NCBI GenBank assembly: GCA_964591245.1
Contig: CAZPZZ010000025.1
Location: 1-39,903, forward strand
From: CAZPZZ01 sp964591245
Lineage (GTDB): Bacteria > Acidobacteriota > Vicinamibacteria > Vicinamibacterales > UBA8438
Reading direction: 5' to 3'
DNA: 39,903 nucleotides
In this document: positions 32,765 to 39,903 of the stretch, piece after piece
Layout: each line of letters begins with the position of its first letter
How positions within the stretch are numbered: position 1 is the stretch's first letter
Made by a program: the position numbers and the translations under genes
The notes under the pieces: generated by a model
Databases searched by the model: none
What the model saw: only the letters and a program-made list of their open reading frames with translations
What the model was told of the DNA's origin: nothing

Positions 32765-33757
32765 ATGCCCATCCTCAAGAATCCGAATTTCGATTTTCTC
32801 AAGTGGCGGTGGTCTGCCGTTGGGCTCTCCGTTGCGATCATTCTCGCCGGAGCCGTGGTAATCGCGCTCCGTGGTGGGCTTGCTCTCGGTATTGATTTTT
32901 CCGGGGGCACGATCGTCATCGTGCAATTTGAAGAACCGGTGGAAGAGGATGCCGTGCGTGCGGCAATTGCCGGTGTGGTGGATGAGGCTGAGGTGCAACA
33001 GTACGGCACCACAGGCGGAAACGAGATTCTCATTCGTTTGCCTGAAGCTGGTCCCGAATCGGGGCGCAGTCTTGAAGAGGGTGCGACGGCGGTAAGGACT
33101 GCGCTTGAAGAGGGTCCCGTTGGCGCGTTTACCGTCTTGGGCCAGGAACTCGTTGGGCCACGGATTGGGCAGGAGCTTCAGCGGCGCGGGGTTAACGCGT
33201 TCGTCTTTGCGATGTTGGGTATCCTCATCTACATTGCCTTCCGGTTTCGCTTCAGCTTTGCGGTTGGAGCGATCATCGCCGTTGCCCACGATATCCTTAT
33301 CACGCTCGCCATGTTGACATTCTTTGGGTTTGACCTGTCGTTGAATGTCGTGGCTGCGATGCTGACGATCACCGGGTATTCGGTGAATGACTCTATCGTC
33401 GTCTTCGATCGGGTTCGCGAGAACATGCGAGGCATGCGACGTGACGCGTTCGGTGTGCTGGTGAACACCAGCATCAATCAAACCTTGAGCCGGACGATTA
33501 TCACTTCGGGTACAACAGCTTTCGCGGCGATGGCCTTATTTCTCTTTGGCGGCGAAGTCTTGCGTGGGTTTGCTTTCACGATTGTGGTTGGGGTGATCAG
33601 CGGCACCTACTCGACGATCTTTATTGCCGCAGCCGCGGCTATCGTGATCAGTGAGCGTCGGGCGGCCCGTCGGGCAGTGATGGTCTCTGCCCAAAGTTCA
33701 GCGACGTCGAAGCCGAAGAGACGTCCGAAGAAGAGCCGGACACGGGCGAGAGCTTGA
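32765..33757 (+). CDS. secF: Protein translocase subunit SecF
   Basis: A 330-residue partner of SecD. The N-terminal part has a membrane segment (VGLSVAIILAGAVVIALRG) and the SecF signature ALGIDFSGGTIVIVQF. Later segments include GPRIGQELQRRGVNAFVFAM, GILIYIAFRFRFSFAVGAII, VAHDILITLAMLTFFGFD and the proton-path motif MLTITGYSVNDSIVVFDRVR. It ends with a basic tail (SKPKRRPKKSRTRARA). The ATG at 32765 has no clear Shine-Dalgarno. It completes the tgt-yajC-secD-secF set and is followed 101 bp later by uppP on the same strand. Confidence 0.97.
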   Translation: MPILKNPNFDFLKWRWSAVGLSVAIILAGAVVIALRGGLALGIDFSGGTIVIVQFEEPVEEDAVRAAIAGVVDEAEVQQYGTTGGNEILIRLPEAGPESGRSLEEGATAVRTALEEGPVGAFTVLGQELVGPRIGQELQRRGVNAFVFAMLGILIYIAFRFRFSFAVGAIIAVAHDILITLAMLTFFGFDLSLNVVAAMLTITGYSVNDSIVVFDRVRENMRGMRRDAFGVLVNTSINQTLSRTIITSGTTAFAAMALFLFGGEVLRGFAFTIVVGVISGTYSTIFIAAAAAIVISERRAARRAVMVSAQSSATSKPKRRPKKSRTRARA

Positions 33758-33858
33758 ACGAATCACGCGTTTTCGCCGTTTGATGGTGATTCCAGGTCTC
33801 TGGATTTGCTAGTGCTGGCCATGTCTGCCGAAACTCCGCAAGCCGTGGCAGTGAGCCC

Positions 33859-34662
33859 GTGAGTGCGACGGAGGCCGCCTGGTTGGGGGTCGTGCAGGGG
33901 CTCACTGAGTTTTTGCCGGTCTCAAGCTCTGCGCACCTCGTTCTCGTCAGAGATGTCCTCGGGTGGGATGCGGGGGAGACCGAACTCGTCTTCGATGTAG
34001 CGTGTCACCTGGGTACTCTGATAGCGGTCGTCGTGTATTTTTGGCGAGACCTCGTGCAGTTGATAGTGGCTGTTCCACGAGTGGCACTTGTCGAGACGGA
34101 TGAAGCGACCCAGCTTGGGCGGTTGATTGTCGTTGCGACGCTTCCCGTGGCGTTGGTGGGTGTATTTTTTGCTGAACTGATCGCGCCGTTTCGGACCCCT
34201 GTTGTTGCGACCGTAACACTTGCATTCGGGGGAGCGCTGATGCTCGTGGCCGACCGAGTTGGCGCGAAGCGGCGGAAATCATCGACGATGTCGTTCGCGG
34301 AGGCGGCCTGGCTCGGAGTGGCACAAGCGGCGGCGTTGTTGCCTGGCGTGTCTCGTTCAGGAGCGGTTCTTACTCTCTCGCTGTTCTACGGATTGACCCG
34401 GAAAGAAGCCGCAAGGTTTGCCTTTTTGCTTGGTGTTCCCGCAATTCTCGGTGCCGGTCTCCGGGCGGCCTGGTCCGTTGGGTGGGATGAGATTAGTGAC
34501 GAGAGACTCGTGCTCGTGGTGGGGTTTCTTGTTTCGGGAGGAATCGGGTATCTGGCGGTGGCGGGTTTGCTCCGCTACCTAACCAGTCACTCGTTGGCGG
34601 TTTTTGCGTATTATCGACTTGTCGTCGCGGCGGTTTTGGCATTACGTTTGTCAGCCATGTAG
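33859..34662 (+). CDS. uppP: Undecaprenyl-diphosphate phosphatase
   Basis: A 267-residue polytopic membrane enzyme of the BacA/UppP family that recycles undecaprenyl pyrophosphate, the lipid carrier for peptidoglycan and surface polysaccharides; overproduction confers bacitracin resistance in E. coli. The two catalytic regions are visible: GLTEFLPVSSSAHLVL near residue 15 and LLPGVSRSGAVLTLSLFYGL around 160-180. Hydrophobic segments fill most of the rest. The start is a GTG (MSATEAAWLGVVQ). It lies downstream of secF with 101 bp between and before the pyrophosphatase gene. Together with Ddl it supports cell-wall synthesis. Confidence 0.95.
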   Translation: MSATEAAWLGVVQGLTEFLPVSSSAHLVLVRDVLGWDAGETELVFDVACHLGTLIAVVVYFWRDLVQLIVAVPRVALVETDEATQLGRLIVVATLPVALVGVFFAELIAPFRTPVVATVTLAFGGALMLVADRVGAKRRKSSTMSFAEAAWLGVAQAAALLPGVSRSGAVLTLSLFYGLTRKEAARFAFLLGVPAILGAGLRAAWSVGWDEISDERLVLVVGFLVSGGIGYLAVAGLLRYLTSHSLAVFAYYRLVVAAVLALRLSAM

Positions 34663-34674
34663 CTGGCCGTTAGC

Positions 34675-34704
34675 TTGACATGGAGGAACGCAGACTGCTA
34701 GTTT
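34675..34704 (+). promoter_or_regulatory. Candidate promoter before the pyrophosphatase gene
   Basis: A perfect TTGACA at 34675-34680 lies 18 bases upstream of TAGTTT (34699-34704). The -10 keeps only the first, second and sixth consensus bases, so strength is uncertain. Transcription would begin near 34711, leaving a leader of about 115 bases to the ATG at 34825. Confidence 0.35.
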
Positions 34705-34824
34705 GGCGCGCTTTCTATTAACGCTCGGCATCATGCCAGCGTGGAGGTGACAGGTTCGTACCTCTGCGATCCTGTCGGTCGAGCTTGGCTGGCTACTGCG
34801 GGAACAAAAGTCACAAGGGCGAGA

Positions 34825-36933
34825 ATGAACAATCTACTTTACGTAATCCTTGGTGTCGGGGCTCCGATCGCCGCCGCCGTCTTTGCGTGTGTACTGGTCC
34901 GGAATATCAACGCGCAAGATGCTGGCTCTGAGCGAATGCAGCAGATTTCTGCGCTGATACGTCGTGGTGCCATGGCGTTTCTGCGAACCGAATACAGCGT
35001 GCTCACGGTCTTCGTGGTTGCGATGTTCGGGGTGCTTGTAACGTTTTTGCCCGGCGACTCGCTGTTGGTGGGGCTGAGCTTCCTGGTGGGGGCTGCCCTG
35101 TCGGCTACGGCCGGTTGGATAGGCATGCGGACTGCGACAGGTGCAGCGGTCCGGACTACCGCAGCTGCCCAGGTTAGCTTGGCTGGTGCCCTGCGGGTCG
35201 CTTTCTCAAGTGGCGCTGTCATGGGACTGACCGTGGTGGCCTTGGGCACGCTTGGTATTGCCCTGCTGTACTGGCTTTATGGCGGATTGGACGGCGAGGG
35301 CCCTGCGGCCATCGGATCGTTGCTCGGCCTTTCGCTGGGGGCGTCGTCCATTGCGCTCTTCGCTCGTGTTGGAGGAGGAATCTTTACGAAGGCCGCTGAT
35401 GTGGCTGGCGACCTATCGGGGAAAGTCGAAGCAGGGATTCCCGAGGATGATCCTCGAAATCCGGCAACGATTGCGGACAGCGTGGGTGACAACGTAGGTG
35501 ATGTGGCGGGCATGGGCGCTGCCCTGTTCGAATCCTACGTGGGCAGCATTATTTCTTCTGTGGCCCTTGCGTGGGCGCTGACGGCGATGACCGCCGACCA
35601 ACTTTGGGGTGTTGACGCGACCGTCTTCAGGACGCTGCAAGGGAATCTCGCGGTGTTTCCCTTGTTACTGGCGGGACTTGGGATTATCGCCTCGATGATT
35701 GGAACCTTTGCAGTGCGTACTGATGATGAGAGCAAGGTACAGGGAGCACTGTTGCAAGGCTTAATCGTCGCATCCGTTCTTGTTCTGGTTGGTGCTGCGG
35801 GATTGATTGCGATCCTGGATGTCCCATGGCCCGTCATGGGGTGTGTGCTGTTTGGGGTCGTGGCCGGTGTCGTCATCGGAAAGTTGACGGAGTATTACAC
35901 CGGGAAGGACATGCCGCCAGCGGCACACATCGCCCAGCAATCGAAAACGGGTCCGGCGACCAACATCATCGCCGGTCTTGGTGTCGGCATGATGTCGTGC
36001 GGCTATCCCGTCTTGGTGATCTGCGTCGCAATTTTCTTTAGTTTCCAACTTGGAGAACTCTACGGTATTGCTATTGCCGCGGTTGGAATGTTGTCGACAC
36101 TGGGAATCAGCCTTGGAGTGGATGCGTATGGGCCGGTTGCCGACAATGCCGGCGGTATTGCCGAGATGAGCAAGTGCGAGTCGTTCGTGCGAGATCGCAC
36201 GGACGCGCTAGATGCCGTCGGTAACACGACGGCAGCTATGGGGAAGGGCTTTGCCATTGGGTCGGCGGCGCTTACCGCTCTTGCACTGTTCTCGACGTTT
36301 CAGGCCGAGGCGGCAGATGCAGTGGCTCAGGCCGGTGGCGTCGATGTCTTCAATCCACGGGAGCTTGGACTTGAGTTGACGAATCCGAATGTGCTGATTG
36401 GCATGTTTATAGGCGGGATGTTGCCCTTTATCTTCTCGGCGATGACGATGAATGCAGTAGGGCGATCGGCGAACGAAATGATTGAAGAGGTCCGTCGTCA
36501 GTTCAAGACCATTCCTGGATTGCTCGACGGAAAAGCCGAACCAGATTCCGCGCGCTGTGTGGCAATTTCTACTCGATCTGCCATCAAGGAAATGATCTTG
36601 CCTGGCTTGCTGGCCGTAACGGCGCCGGTCCTGACCGGATTTCTTCTGGGTGTGTCAGGGCTCGGAGGGTTGTTGGCGGGGGCGCTCGTGACGGGCGTTC
36701 TAATGGCGTTGATGATGGCGAATGCCGGTGGTGTGTGGGACAACGCGAAGAAACTTATCGAAGAGGGGCACTACGGCGGAAAGGGGTCAGAGCCCCATAA
36801 AGCTGCGGTTATTGGAGATACCGTCGGTGATCCGTTCAAGGATACGTCCGGCCCAAGCCTCAATATCTTGATCAAGTTGATGACGATCGTGTCCGTTATC
36901 TTCGTCCCCTTGATTGTAGGGTGGATGAGCTAG
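34825..36933 (+). CDS. hppA: Membrane-bound ion-pumping pyrophosphatase
   Basis: A 702-residue membrane pyrophosphatase that couples hydrolysis of PPi to export of protons or sodium. Around 16 membrane segments are expected and hydrophobic stretches run throughout. The substrate site is visible in GGGIFTKAADVAGDLSGKVE, the acidic DDPRNPATIADSVGDNVGDV and the C-terminal IGDTVGDPFKDTSGPSLNIL. The motif GNTTAAMGKGFAIGSAALTA has alanine where potassium-independent enzymes have lysine, which predicts a potassium-dependent enzyme. Whether it pumps H+ or Na+ cannot be read safely. ATG 34825 (MNNLLYVILG) is chosen; the frame opens at GTG 34741 but that part is not family-like. Confidence 0.95.
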   Translation: MNNLLYVILGVGAPIAAAVFACVLVRNINAQDAGSERMQQISALIRRGAMAFLRTEYSVLTVFVVAMFGVLVTFLPGDSLLVGLSFLVGAALSATAGWIGMRTATGAAVRTTAAAQVSLAGALRVAFSSGAVMGLTVVALGTLGIALLYWLYGGLDGEGPAAIGSLLGLSLGASSIALFARVGGGIFTKAADVAGDLSGKVEAGIPEDDPRNPATIADSVGDNVGDVAGMGAALFESYVGSIISSVALAWALTAMTADQLWGVDATVFRTLQGNLAVFPLLLAGLGIIASMIGTFAVRTDDESKVQGALLQGLIVASVLVLVGAAGLIAILDVPWPVMGCVLFGVVAGVVIGKLTEYYTGKDMPPAAHIAQQSKTGPATNIIAGLGVGMMSCGYPVLVICVAIFFSFQLGELYGIAIAAVGMLSTLGISLGVDAYGPVADNAGGIAEMSKCESFVRDRTDALDAVGNTTAAMGKGFAIGSAALTALALFSTFQAEAADAVAQAGGVDVFNPRELGLELTNPNVLIGMFIGGMLPFIFSAMTMNAVGRSANEMIEEVRRQFKTIPGLLDGKAEPDSARCVAISTRSAIKEMILPGLLAVTAPVLTGFLLGVSGLGGLLAGALVTGVLMALMMANAGGVWDNAKKLIEEGHYGGKGSEPHKAAVIGDTVGDPFKDTSGPSLNILIKLMTIVSVIFVPLIVGWMS

Positions 36934-37013
36934 TCCACCGCGGTGATGGTGACTCTTGCTTGGTTTCTCGCAAGTAGGGTTGGCTAGAGCCGTCGGATTG
37001 AATCATCCGCCCG

Positions 37014-37043
37014 TTGACAGTGCTTTTAACGTCTGCATATAAT
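37014..37043 (+). promoter_or_regulatory. Near-consensus sigma-70 promoter of the ton operon
   Basis: TTGACA (37014-37019) and TATAAT (37038-37043) are both perfect, separated by 18 bases. Transcription should start near 37050, giving a leader of about 47 bases before the tonB GTG at 37097. No iron-box (Fur) palindrome is evident over the promoter. This is the best promoter in the window and suggests high constitutive expression of the operon below. Confidence 0.85.
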
Positions 37044-37096
37044 CGCTTTTCTCATTGTGTAGCGACGGCTCAAACAAAGGGCTCAGGAGGGTATCA

Positions 37097-37807
37097 GTGG
37101 CAGGTCAAATGTTCGGTGAGATTTCTGACCCGTCTATCAAGATCGGCTCACGGCCGTGGTATACGGTCCCCCTTTCGATAGTGGCGCATGTTGGCGCTAT
37201 CGGAGCTGCGGTGATTGTTCCGTTGCTGGCTGCTGAAGCATTGCCGCAGGTGCCCTCAATGATGGCGTTTGTGGCTGCGCCGCCACCGCCACCGCCACCA
37301 CCGCCACCGCCACCGCCACCACAGGCGGCAGCTCCGGCGGCACCGGTGATCGACATCAATCCAAACGCGGCACCGATCGAAGCTCCTGCCCAGATCGCTC
37401 CGGAGACTGGATTTGACTTGAATAGTGTGCAGGGCGTTGAGGGTGGAATCACTGGCGGTGTCGTCGGTGGCATCGTTGGCGGCATGCTCGCCGCTCCTCC
37501 GCCCCCGCCTCCTCCTCCGGCACCCGTTCGCGTTGGAGGTAATATTCAAGCTCCGCAGAAGACTCGAGACGTACCTCCCCGGTATCCACCGGTGGCCCAG
37601 GCGGCCCGTGTGTCTGGTGTGGTCATTCTCGAAGCGACGATCGGGCAGGATGGCCGTGTTACCGATGTGAACGTGCTGCGCTCGGTGCCTTTGCTCGACG
37701 ACGCGGCTATCACGGCGGTCCGGCAGTGGGAGTACACTCCCACGATGTTGAATGGGGCGCCGGTTCCCGTCATTATGACGGTCACCGTGAACTTCCAACT
37801 GAGTTAA
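37097..37807 (+). CDS. tonB: TonB-family energy transducer
   Basis: A 236-residue TonB-like protein that links the ExbB/ExbD motor to outer-membrane receptors. A membrane segment (about 25-45, VPLSIVAHVGAIGAAVIVPL) follows a short cytoplasmic start. A run of 14 prolines (37280-37321), a Gly/Val-rich stretch (GVEGGITGGVVGGIVGGM) and a second run of eight prolines form the periplasm-spanning arm. The C-terminal TonB domain (about 155-236) has PPRYPPVAQAARVSGVVIL, EATIGQDGRVTDVNVLRS and AVRQWEYTPTMLNGAPVP. GTG 37097 has AGGAGG six bases upstream, so it is preferred over ATG 37109. It is the first gene of the operon with exbB, exbD and exbD. Confidence 0.92.
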   Translation: MAGQMFGEISDPSIKIGSRPWYTVPLSIVAHVGAIGAAVIVPLLAAEALPQVPSMMAFVAAPPPPPPPPPPPPPPQAAAPAAPVIDINPNAAPIEAPAQIAPETGFDLNSVQGVEGGITGGVVGGIVGGMLAAPPPPPPPPAPVRVGGNIQAPQKTRDVPPRYPPVAQAARVSGVVILEATIGQDGRVTDVNVLRSVPLLDDAAITAVRQWEYTPTMLNGAPVPVIMTVTVNFQLS

Positions 37808-37825
37808 GGCGAAACACAAAGGCAT

Positions 37826-37858
37826 GAACCGTGTTCTCGGTGATGGGTGACGCGGTTC
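37826..37858 (+). promoter_or_regulatory. Intercistronic hairpin between tonB and exbB
   Basis: GAACCGTGT (37826-37834) pairs with ACGCGGTTC (37850-37858) over nine base pairs including one G-U pair, with a 15-base loop. No T-run follows, so it is not a terminator. It may set relative mRNA stability between tonB and exbB. Confidence 0.45.
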
Positions 37859-37901
37859 GATAAAGCAGTATTCTTATTGGTTAGGTGACGTAGGAGGCAC
37901 A

Positions 37902-38573
37902 ATGGATCTACTGGAACTTTGGGAACAGATGGGTTTTGCCGTCAAATTTCTGATGATCTTGCTGGCTGTGATGTCGATGTGGTCGATGGGCGTGTTCTTC
38001 GAGCGCCTGTTCACCTTCACGCAGGCGACAAAGCAGTCGAAGCTCTTTGCTCCGCAAGTCGCGAAGCATTTGAAAGACGGACGGCTCAAGGACGCGATCG
38101 CCGTGTCGCAGTCCAAGAACTTCAAGTACAGCCATCTTGGCAAGGTCGTCTTGGCTGGACTGCAGGAGTACCAGTTCCAGAAGGATTCTGGAGTTCAACT
38201 GGAACGCGATGATGTCGTCGATAGTGTTCGACGCGCTATCCAGCGTGCGACGGCTTTGACAGCCGCTGACCTGAAAAAAGGAATGGGTTCGTTGGCGACG
38301 ATCGGCGCGACGGCTGTTTTTGTTGGGTTGTTGGGAACGACCTTGGGCGTTATTAACGCGTTCCAGGGTATTGCGGCCACTGGTTCCGGTGGTCTGGGCG
38401 CCGTGTCAGCTGGTATCGCTGAGGCGTTGGTTGGAACCGCTATCGGGCTTTTCGTGGCGATTCCCGCCGTGTGGTTCTACAACTATCTGACTTCGCGAAT
38501 CGAGTTCTACAGCGTTGAGATGGATAACTCGTCGTCGGAGCTGGTCGACTACTTCATCAAGAAGGGCGACTAA
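37902..38573 (+). CDS. exbB: ExbB/TolQ-family proton channel
   Basis: A 223-residue inner-membrane motor protein that, with ExbD, converts the proton gradient into force on TonB. The first membrane segment is about residues 14-33 (VKFLMILLAVMSMWSMGVFF). The MotA/TolQ/ExbB domain follows, with the second segment at LATIGATAVFVGLLGTTLGV and the third at IAEALVGTAIGLFVAIPAVW, both typical. The ATG has TAGGAGG nearby upstream. It follows tonB by 94 bp, a gap that holds a hairpin, and precedes two exbD genes. A TolQ role is possible, but no tolA, tolB or pal is nearby. Confidence 0.93.
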   Translation: MDLLELWEQMGFAVKFLMILLAVMSMWSMGVFFERLFTFTQATKQSKLFAPQVAKHLKDGRLKDAIAVSQSKNFKYSHLGKVVLAGLQEYQFQKDSGVQLERDDVVDSVRRAIQRATALTAADLKKGMGSLATIGATAVFVGLLGTTLGVINAFQGIAATGSGGLGAVSAGIAEALVGTAIGLFVAIPAVWFYNYLTSRIEFYSVEMDNSSSELVDYFIKKGD

Positions 38574-38591
38574 GGCGGTTCTGAGGGAACT

Positions 38592-38625
38592 GAGCCTGTT
38601 GTGATTTTGTAATCACACCAGGCTC
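38592..38625 (+). promoter_or_regulatory. Strong intercistronic hairpin between exbB and exbD
   Basis: GAGCCTG (38592-38598) pairs with CAGGCTC (38619-38625), and inside it TGTGATT (38600-38606) pairs with AATCACA (38611-38617), with one T/C mismatch between and a four-base loop TTGT. That makes 14 base pairs. There is no T-run after it, so it should not end transcription; a processing or stabilising role is likely, in line with the need for unequal amounts of ExbB and ExbD. Confidence 0.6.
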
Positions 38626-38659
38626 ATGCCTTTGAGTCTCGAGCCTAGGAGGTGCACCG

Positions 38660-39109
38660 ATGGGAATGAGTGTAGGTAAGAAATCGGGTGCGATGAATTC
38701 GGAGATCAACATCACGCCAATGTGCGACGTGATGTTGGTGTTGCTTATCATCGTTATGTTGATTGCGCCGATGCTGCAGAAGGGCGTCGACGTGATCCTT
38801 CCAGAGGCGGCGAACACGACAGAAAAGCCGGAAAACGATGAACAGACCGTGTTGGGCATAACGTCGCTCGGCGAGTTCTACGTTGACAGCGTATTGTCGA
38901 ACGAGCAAAACCTCTTGACTGACGTTCAGACGGCGCTCGATCGGAAGTTCGAGCAGGTCGTCTTGATCAAGGCCGATCAGGACGCGCAATATGCCGATGT
39001 GATGTCTGTGCTTGACCGGCTTCAGCGAGCCGGGATCGAGGACATCGGTCTCATCACGGAACGTAAGGTCGGTAGCGGTGGCGCCATAGGAGCCGGGGGA
39101 GGCGAGTAG
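38660..39109 (+). CDS. exbD: ExbD/TolR-family protein, first copy
   Basis: A 149-residue biopolymer transport protein. After a short cytoplasmic start with NSEINITPMCDVMLVLLIIV, the single membrane segment carries the conserved proton-path aspartate (Asp in PMCDVML). The periplasmic domain runs through GVDVILPEAANTTEKPEND, VLGITSLGEFYVDS and LIKADQDAQYADVMSVLDRL, the usual ExbD/TolR pattern, and ends in a glycine-rich tail. TAGGAGG lies ten bases upstream of the ATG. It is followed four bases later by a second exbD, so the pair is translationally coupled. Confidence 0.92.
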   Translation: MGMSVGKKSGAMNSEINITPMCDVMLVLLIIVMLIAPMLQKGVDVILPEAANTTEKPENDEQTVLGITSLGEFYVDSVLSNEQNLLTDVQTALDRKFEQVVLIKADQDAQYADVMSVLDRLQRAGIEDIGLITERKVGSGGAIGAGGGE

Positions 39110-39113
39110 AACG

Positions 39114-39572
39114 ATGGCCAAACACCGTTCATCCGATGACGTCGTCCAAGCAGAACAACCTACGTCAACAACGGAGATCAATATCACGCCGTTTATTGAC
39201 GTGCTATTGGTGTTGATCGTTATCTTCCTGGCAGCGCTGCCGCTCAACCAACGTGGGTTGGATATCAACCTGCCGCTGGAAACCCGTGGGTCCCAGCAAG
39301 CGGCGACTGACACGAGCCAGATCGTGCTGGAGTACACGGCCGATCGCGTGATCAGCGTCAATCAGCAGCCGATTCCGATTCAGCAGCTTGAGCAGCGCCT
39401 TCGATCGATTTTCGAACAGCGACGTGAGAAGACCATGTTTATCGCTGGAGCCGGAAATCTTCGCTATGGTGAGATTATCGAGGTCATTGATGCTGCCAAG
39501 GGTGCAGGTATCACGAAGGTCGGTATCGTGACTGAGGCGATGCGTCGGGCGGGTGGAGCTGACCAACTGTAG
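39114..39572 (+). CDS. exbD: ExbD/TolR-family protein, second copy
   Basis: A 152-residue paralogue of the preceding gene. The start STTEINITPFIDVLLVLIVI contains the conserved aspartate in PFIDVLL and the membrane segment. The periplasmic domain has GLDINLPLETRGSQQ, IVLEYTADRVISVNQQP and FIAGAGNLRYGEIIEVIDAA. The two copies differ a good deal outside the membrane motif, so they are old paralogues that probably form a mixed ExbD dimer. It lies four bases after the first copy and is the last gene of the operon, 47 bp before a strong terminator. Confidence 0.92.
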   Translation: MAKHRSSDDVVQAEQPTSTTEINITPFIDVLLVLIVIFLAALPLNQRGLDINLPLETRGSQQAATDTSQIVLEYTADRVISVNQQPIPIQQLEQRLRSIFEQRREKTMFIAGAGNLRYGEIIEVIDAAKGAGITKVGIVTEAMRRAGGADQL

Positions 39573-39619
39573 TAGATCTGGGTCTGTTACCTCTCGGATG
39601 CTAGTCTGAGAAAGTCTAG

Positions 39620-39658
39620 ACCGGCGTGCGTTTCTCTTACGCACGCCGGTTTTTTTTA
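39620..39658 (+). terminator. Intrinsic terminator of the ton operon
   Basis: A perfect 12-base inverted repeat, ACCGGCGTGCGT (39620-39631) with ACGCACGCCGGT (39639-39650), has a seven-base loop and is followed by seven more T. It ends the tonB-exbB-exbD-exbD transcript. Confidence 0.93.
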
Positions 39659-39903
39659 TGTGTTTCGACCGGATCGCGATGGCATTCAGGAGTCCTCTAT
39701 GCCGTCGTCCTCTCGCCGTGTTGGACCGGATATCTTCTCACGACAGTGGTGAGAACCGCTTCTAATGGTGTAGCCGTTGGTGAGTCGCCGGACGGATGTT
39801 TGGTTTTTCTGCGCTTGAGACTCTGCGTGCATGCCCAGATTGCCTCCCGCCTGGTGCTCGTGTCGTGGCTTCGCGAGTAGTTTTCCCTCACCGTAGTCAA
39901 CTG
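39659..39903. other. Intergenic tail of the window, nothing supported
   Basis: Open frames exist on both strands but neither reads like a known protein nor has a good start. I see no tRNA, hairpin or promoter that I would defend. The next gene presumably begins beyond the window. Confidence 0.4.

Noticed and set aside
32603..33481. 292-codon open frame antisense to secF
   Set aside because: It has no ribosome-binding site, its translation is charged, low-complexity and unlike protein, and the plus strand encodes an unmistakable SecF.
36937..36955. Palindrome CACCGCGGTG after the pyrophosphatase stop as a terminator
   Set aside because: No T-run follows and the fold is imperfect; it may be chance in GC-rich sequence.
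37105..37485. Glycine-run protein antisense to tonB
   Set aside because: The glycines are the reverse of the CCG/CCA proline codons of TonB.

Overview
The window is a gene-dense stretch of a moderately GC-rich, Gram-negative-type bacterial chromosome. LptD, a TonB/ExbB/ExbD/ExbD cluster, HtpX, a signal-peptide TPR protein with a carboxypeptidase-regulatory-like domain and a DUF5916-like barrel fragment together suggest Acidobacteriota, most like the Vicinamibacteria. This is inference from gene content and protein style; there is no rRNA here to confirm it. Nearly everything is housekeeping. I see no phage, insertion sequence, CRISPR array, toxin-antitoxin pair, tRNA or rRNA.

Layout. 1-3464 (minus): a broken DUF5916-like fragment, the RNA-polymerase-recycling ATPase RapA, and an unknown helical protein upstream of it. 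3791-8078 (plus): a NIPSNAP-like small protein, a citrate synthase, LepA (EF4) and signal peptidase I. 8173-13165 (minus): glyA, a DinG-like Fe-S helicase, a TPR periplasmic protein and yggS, tightly packed and probably one operon. 13302-15023 (plus): thiC, divergent from glyA. 15031-15624 (minus): an exported unknown protein. 15672-17682 (plus): an M20 peptidase followed by HtpX. 17768-25020 (minus): folC, lptD, rmlA, rmlB, a 4-keto-sugar reductase and a truncated, frameshifted SGNH-hydrolase remnant; this links outer-membrane LPS export with activated deoxysugar synthesis.

25099-27288 (plus): an exported HEAT-repeat/cyclophilin fusion, ending in a bidirectional terminator shared with a tiny lysine-rich histone-H1-like gene (minus), which follows ddl. 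29041-36933 (plus): a possible small ORF, then tgt, yajC, secD, secF, uppP and a membrane pyrophosphatase, that is tRNA queuosine modification, the SecDF-YajC export motor, undecaprenyl-phosphate recycling and ion pumping. 37014-39658 (plus): a self-contained tonB-exbB-exbD-exbD operon with a near-consensus sigma-70 promoter, intercistronic hairpins and a perfect 12-bp terminator. The last 245 bases hold no gene I can support.

No clearly new multi-gene system is visible. The points most worth a second look are the HEAT-cyclophilin exported fusion, the rmlA-rmlB-reductase set without rmlC, the two mutually exclusive hairpins in the 47-bp gap before the M20 peptidase, the hairpins inside the ton operon, the histone-like gene, and two decayed or mis-assembled fragments.
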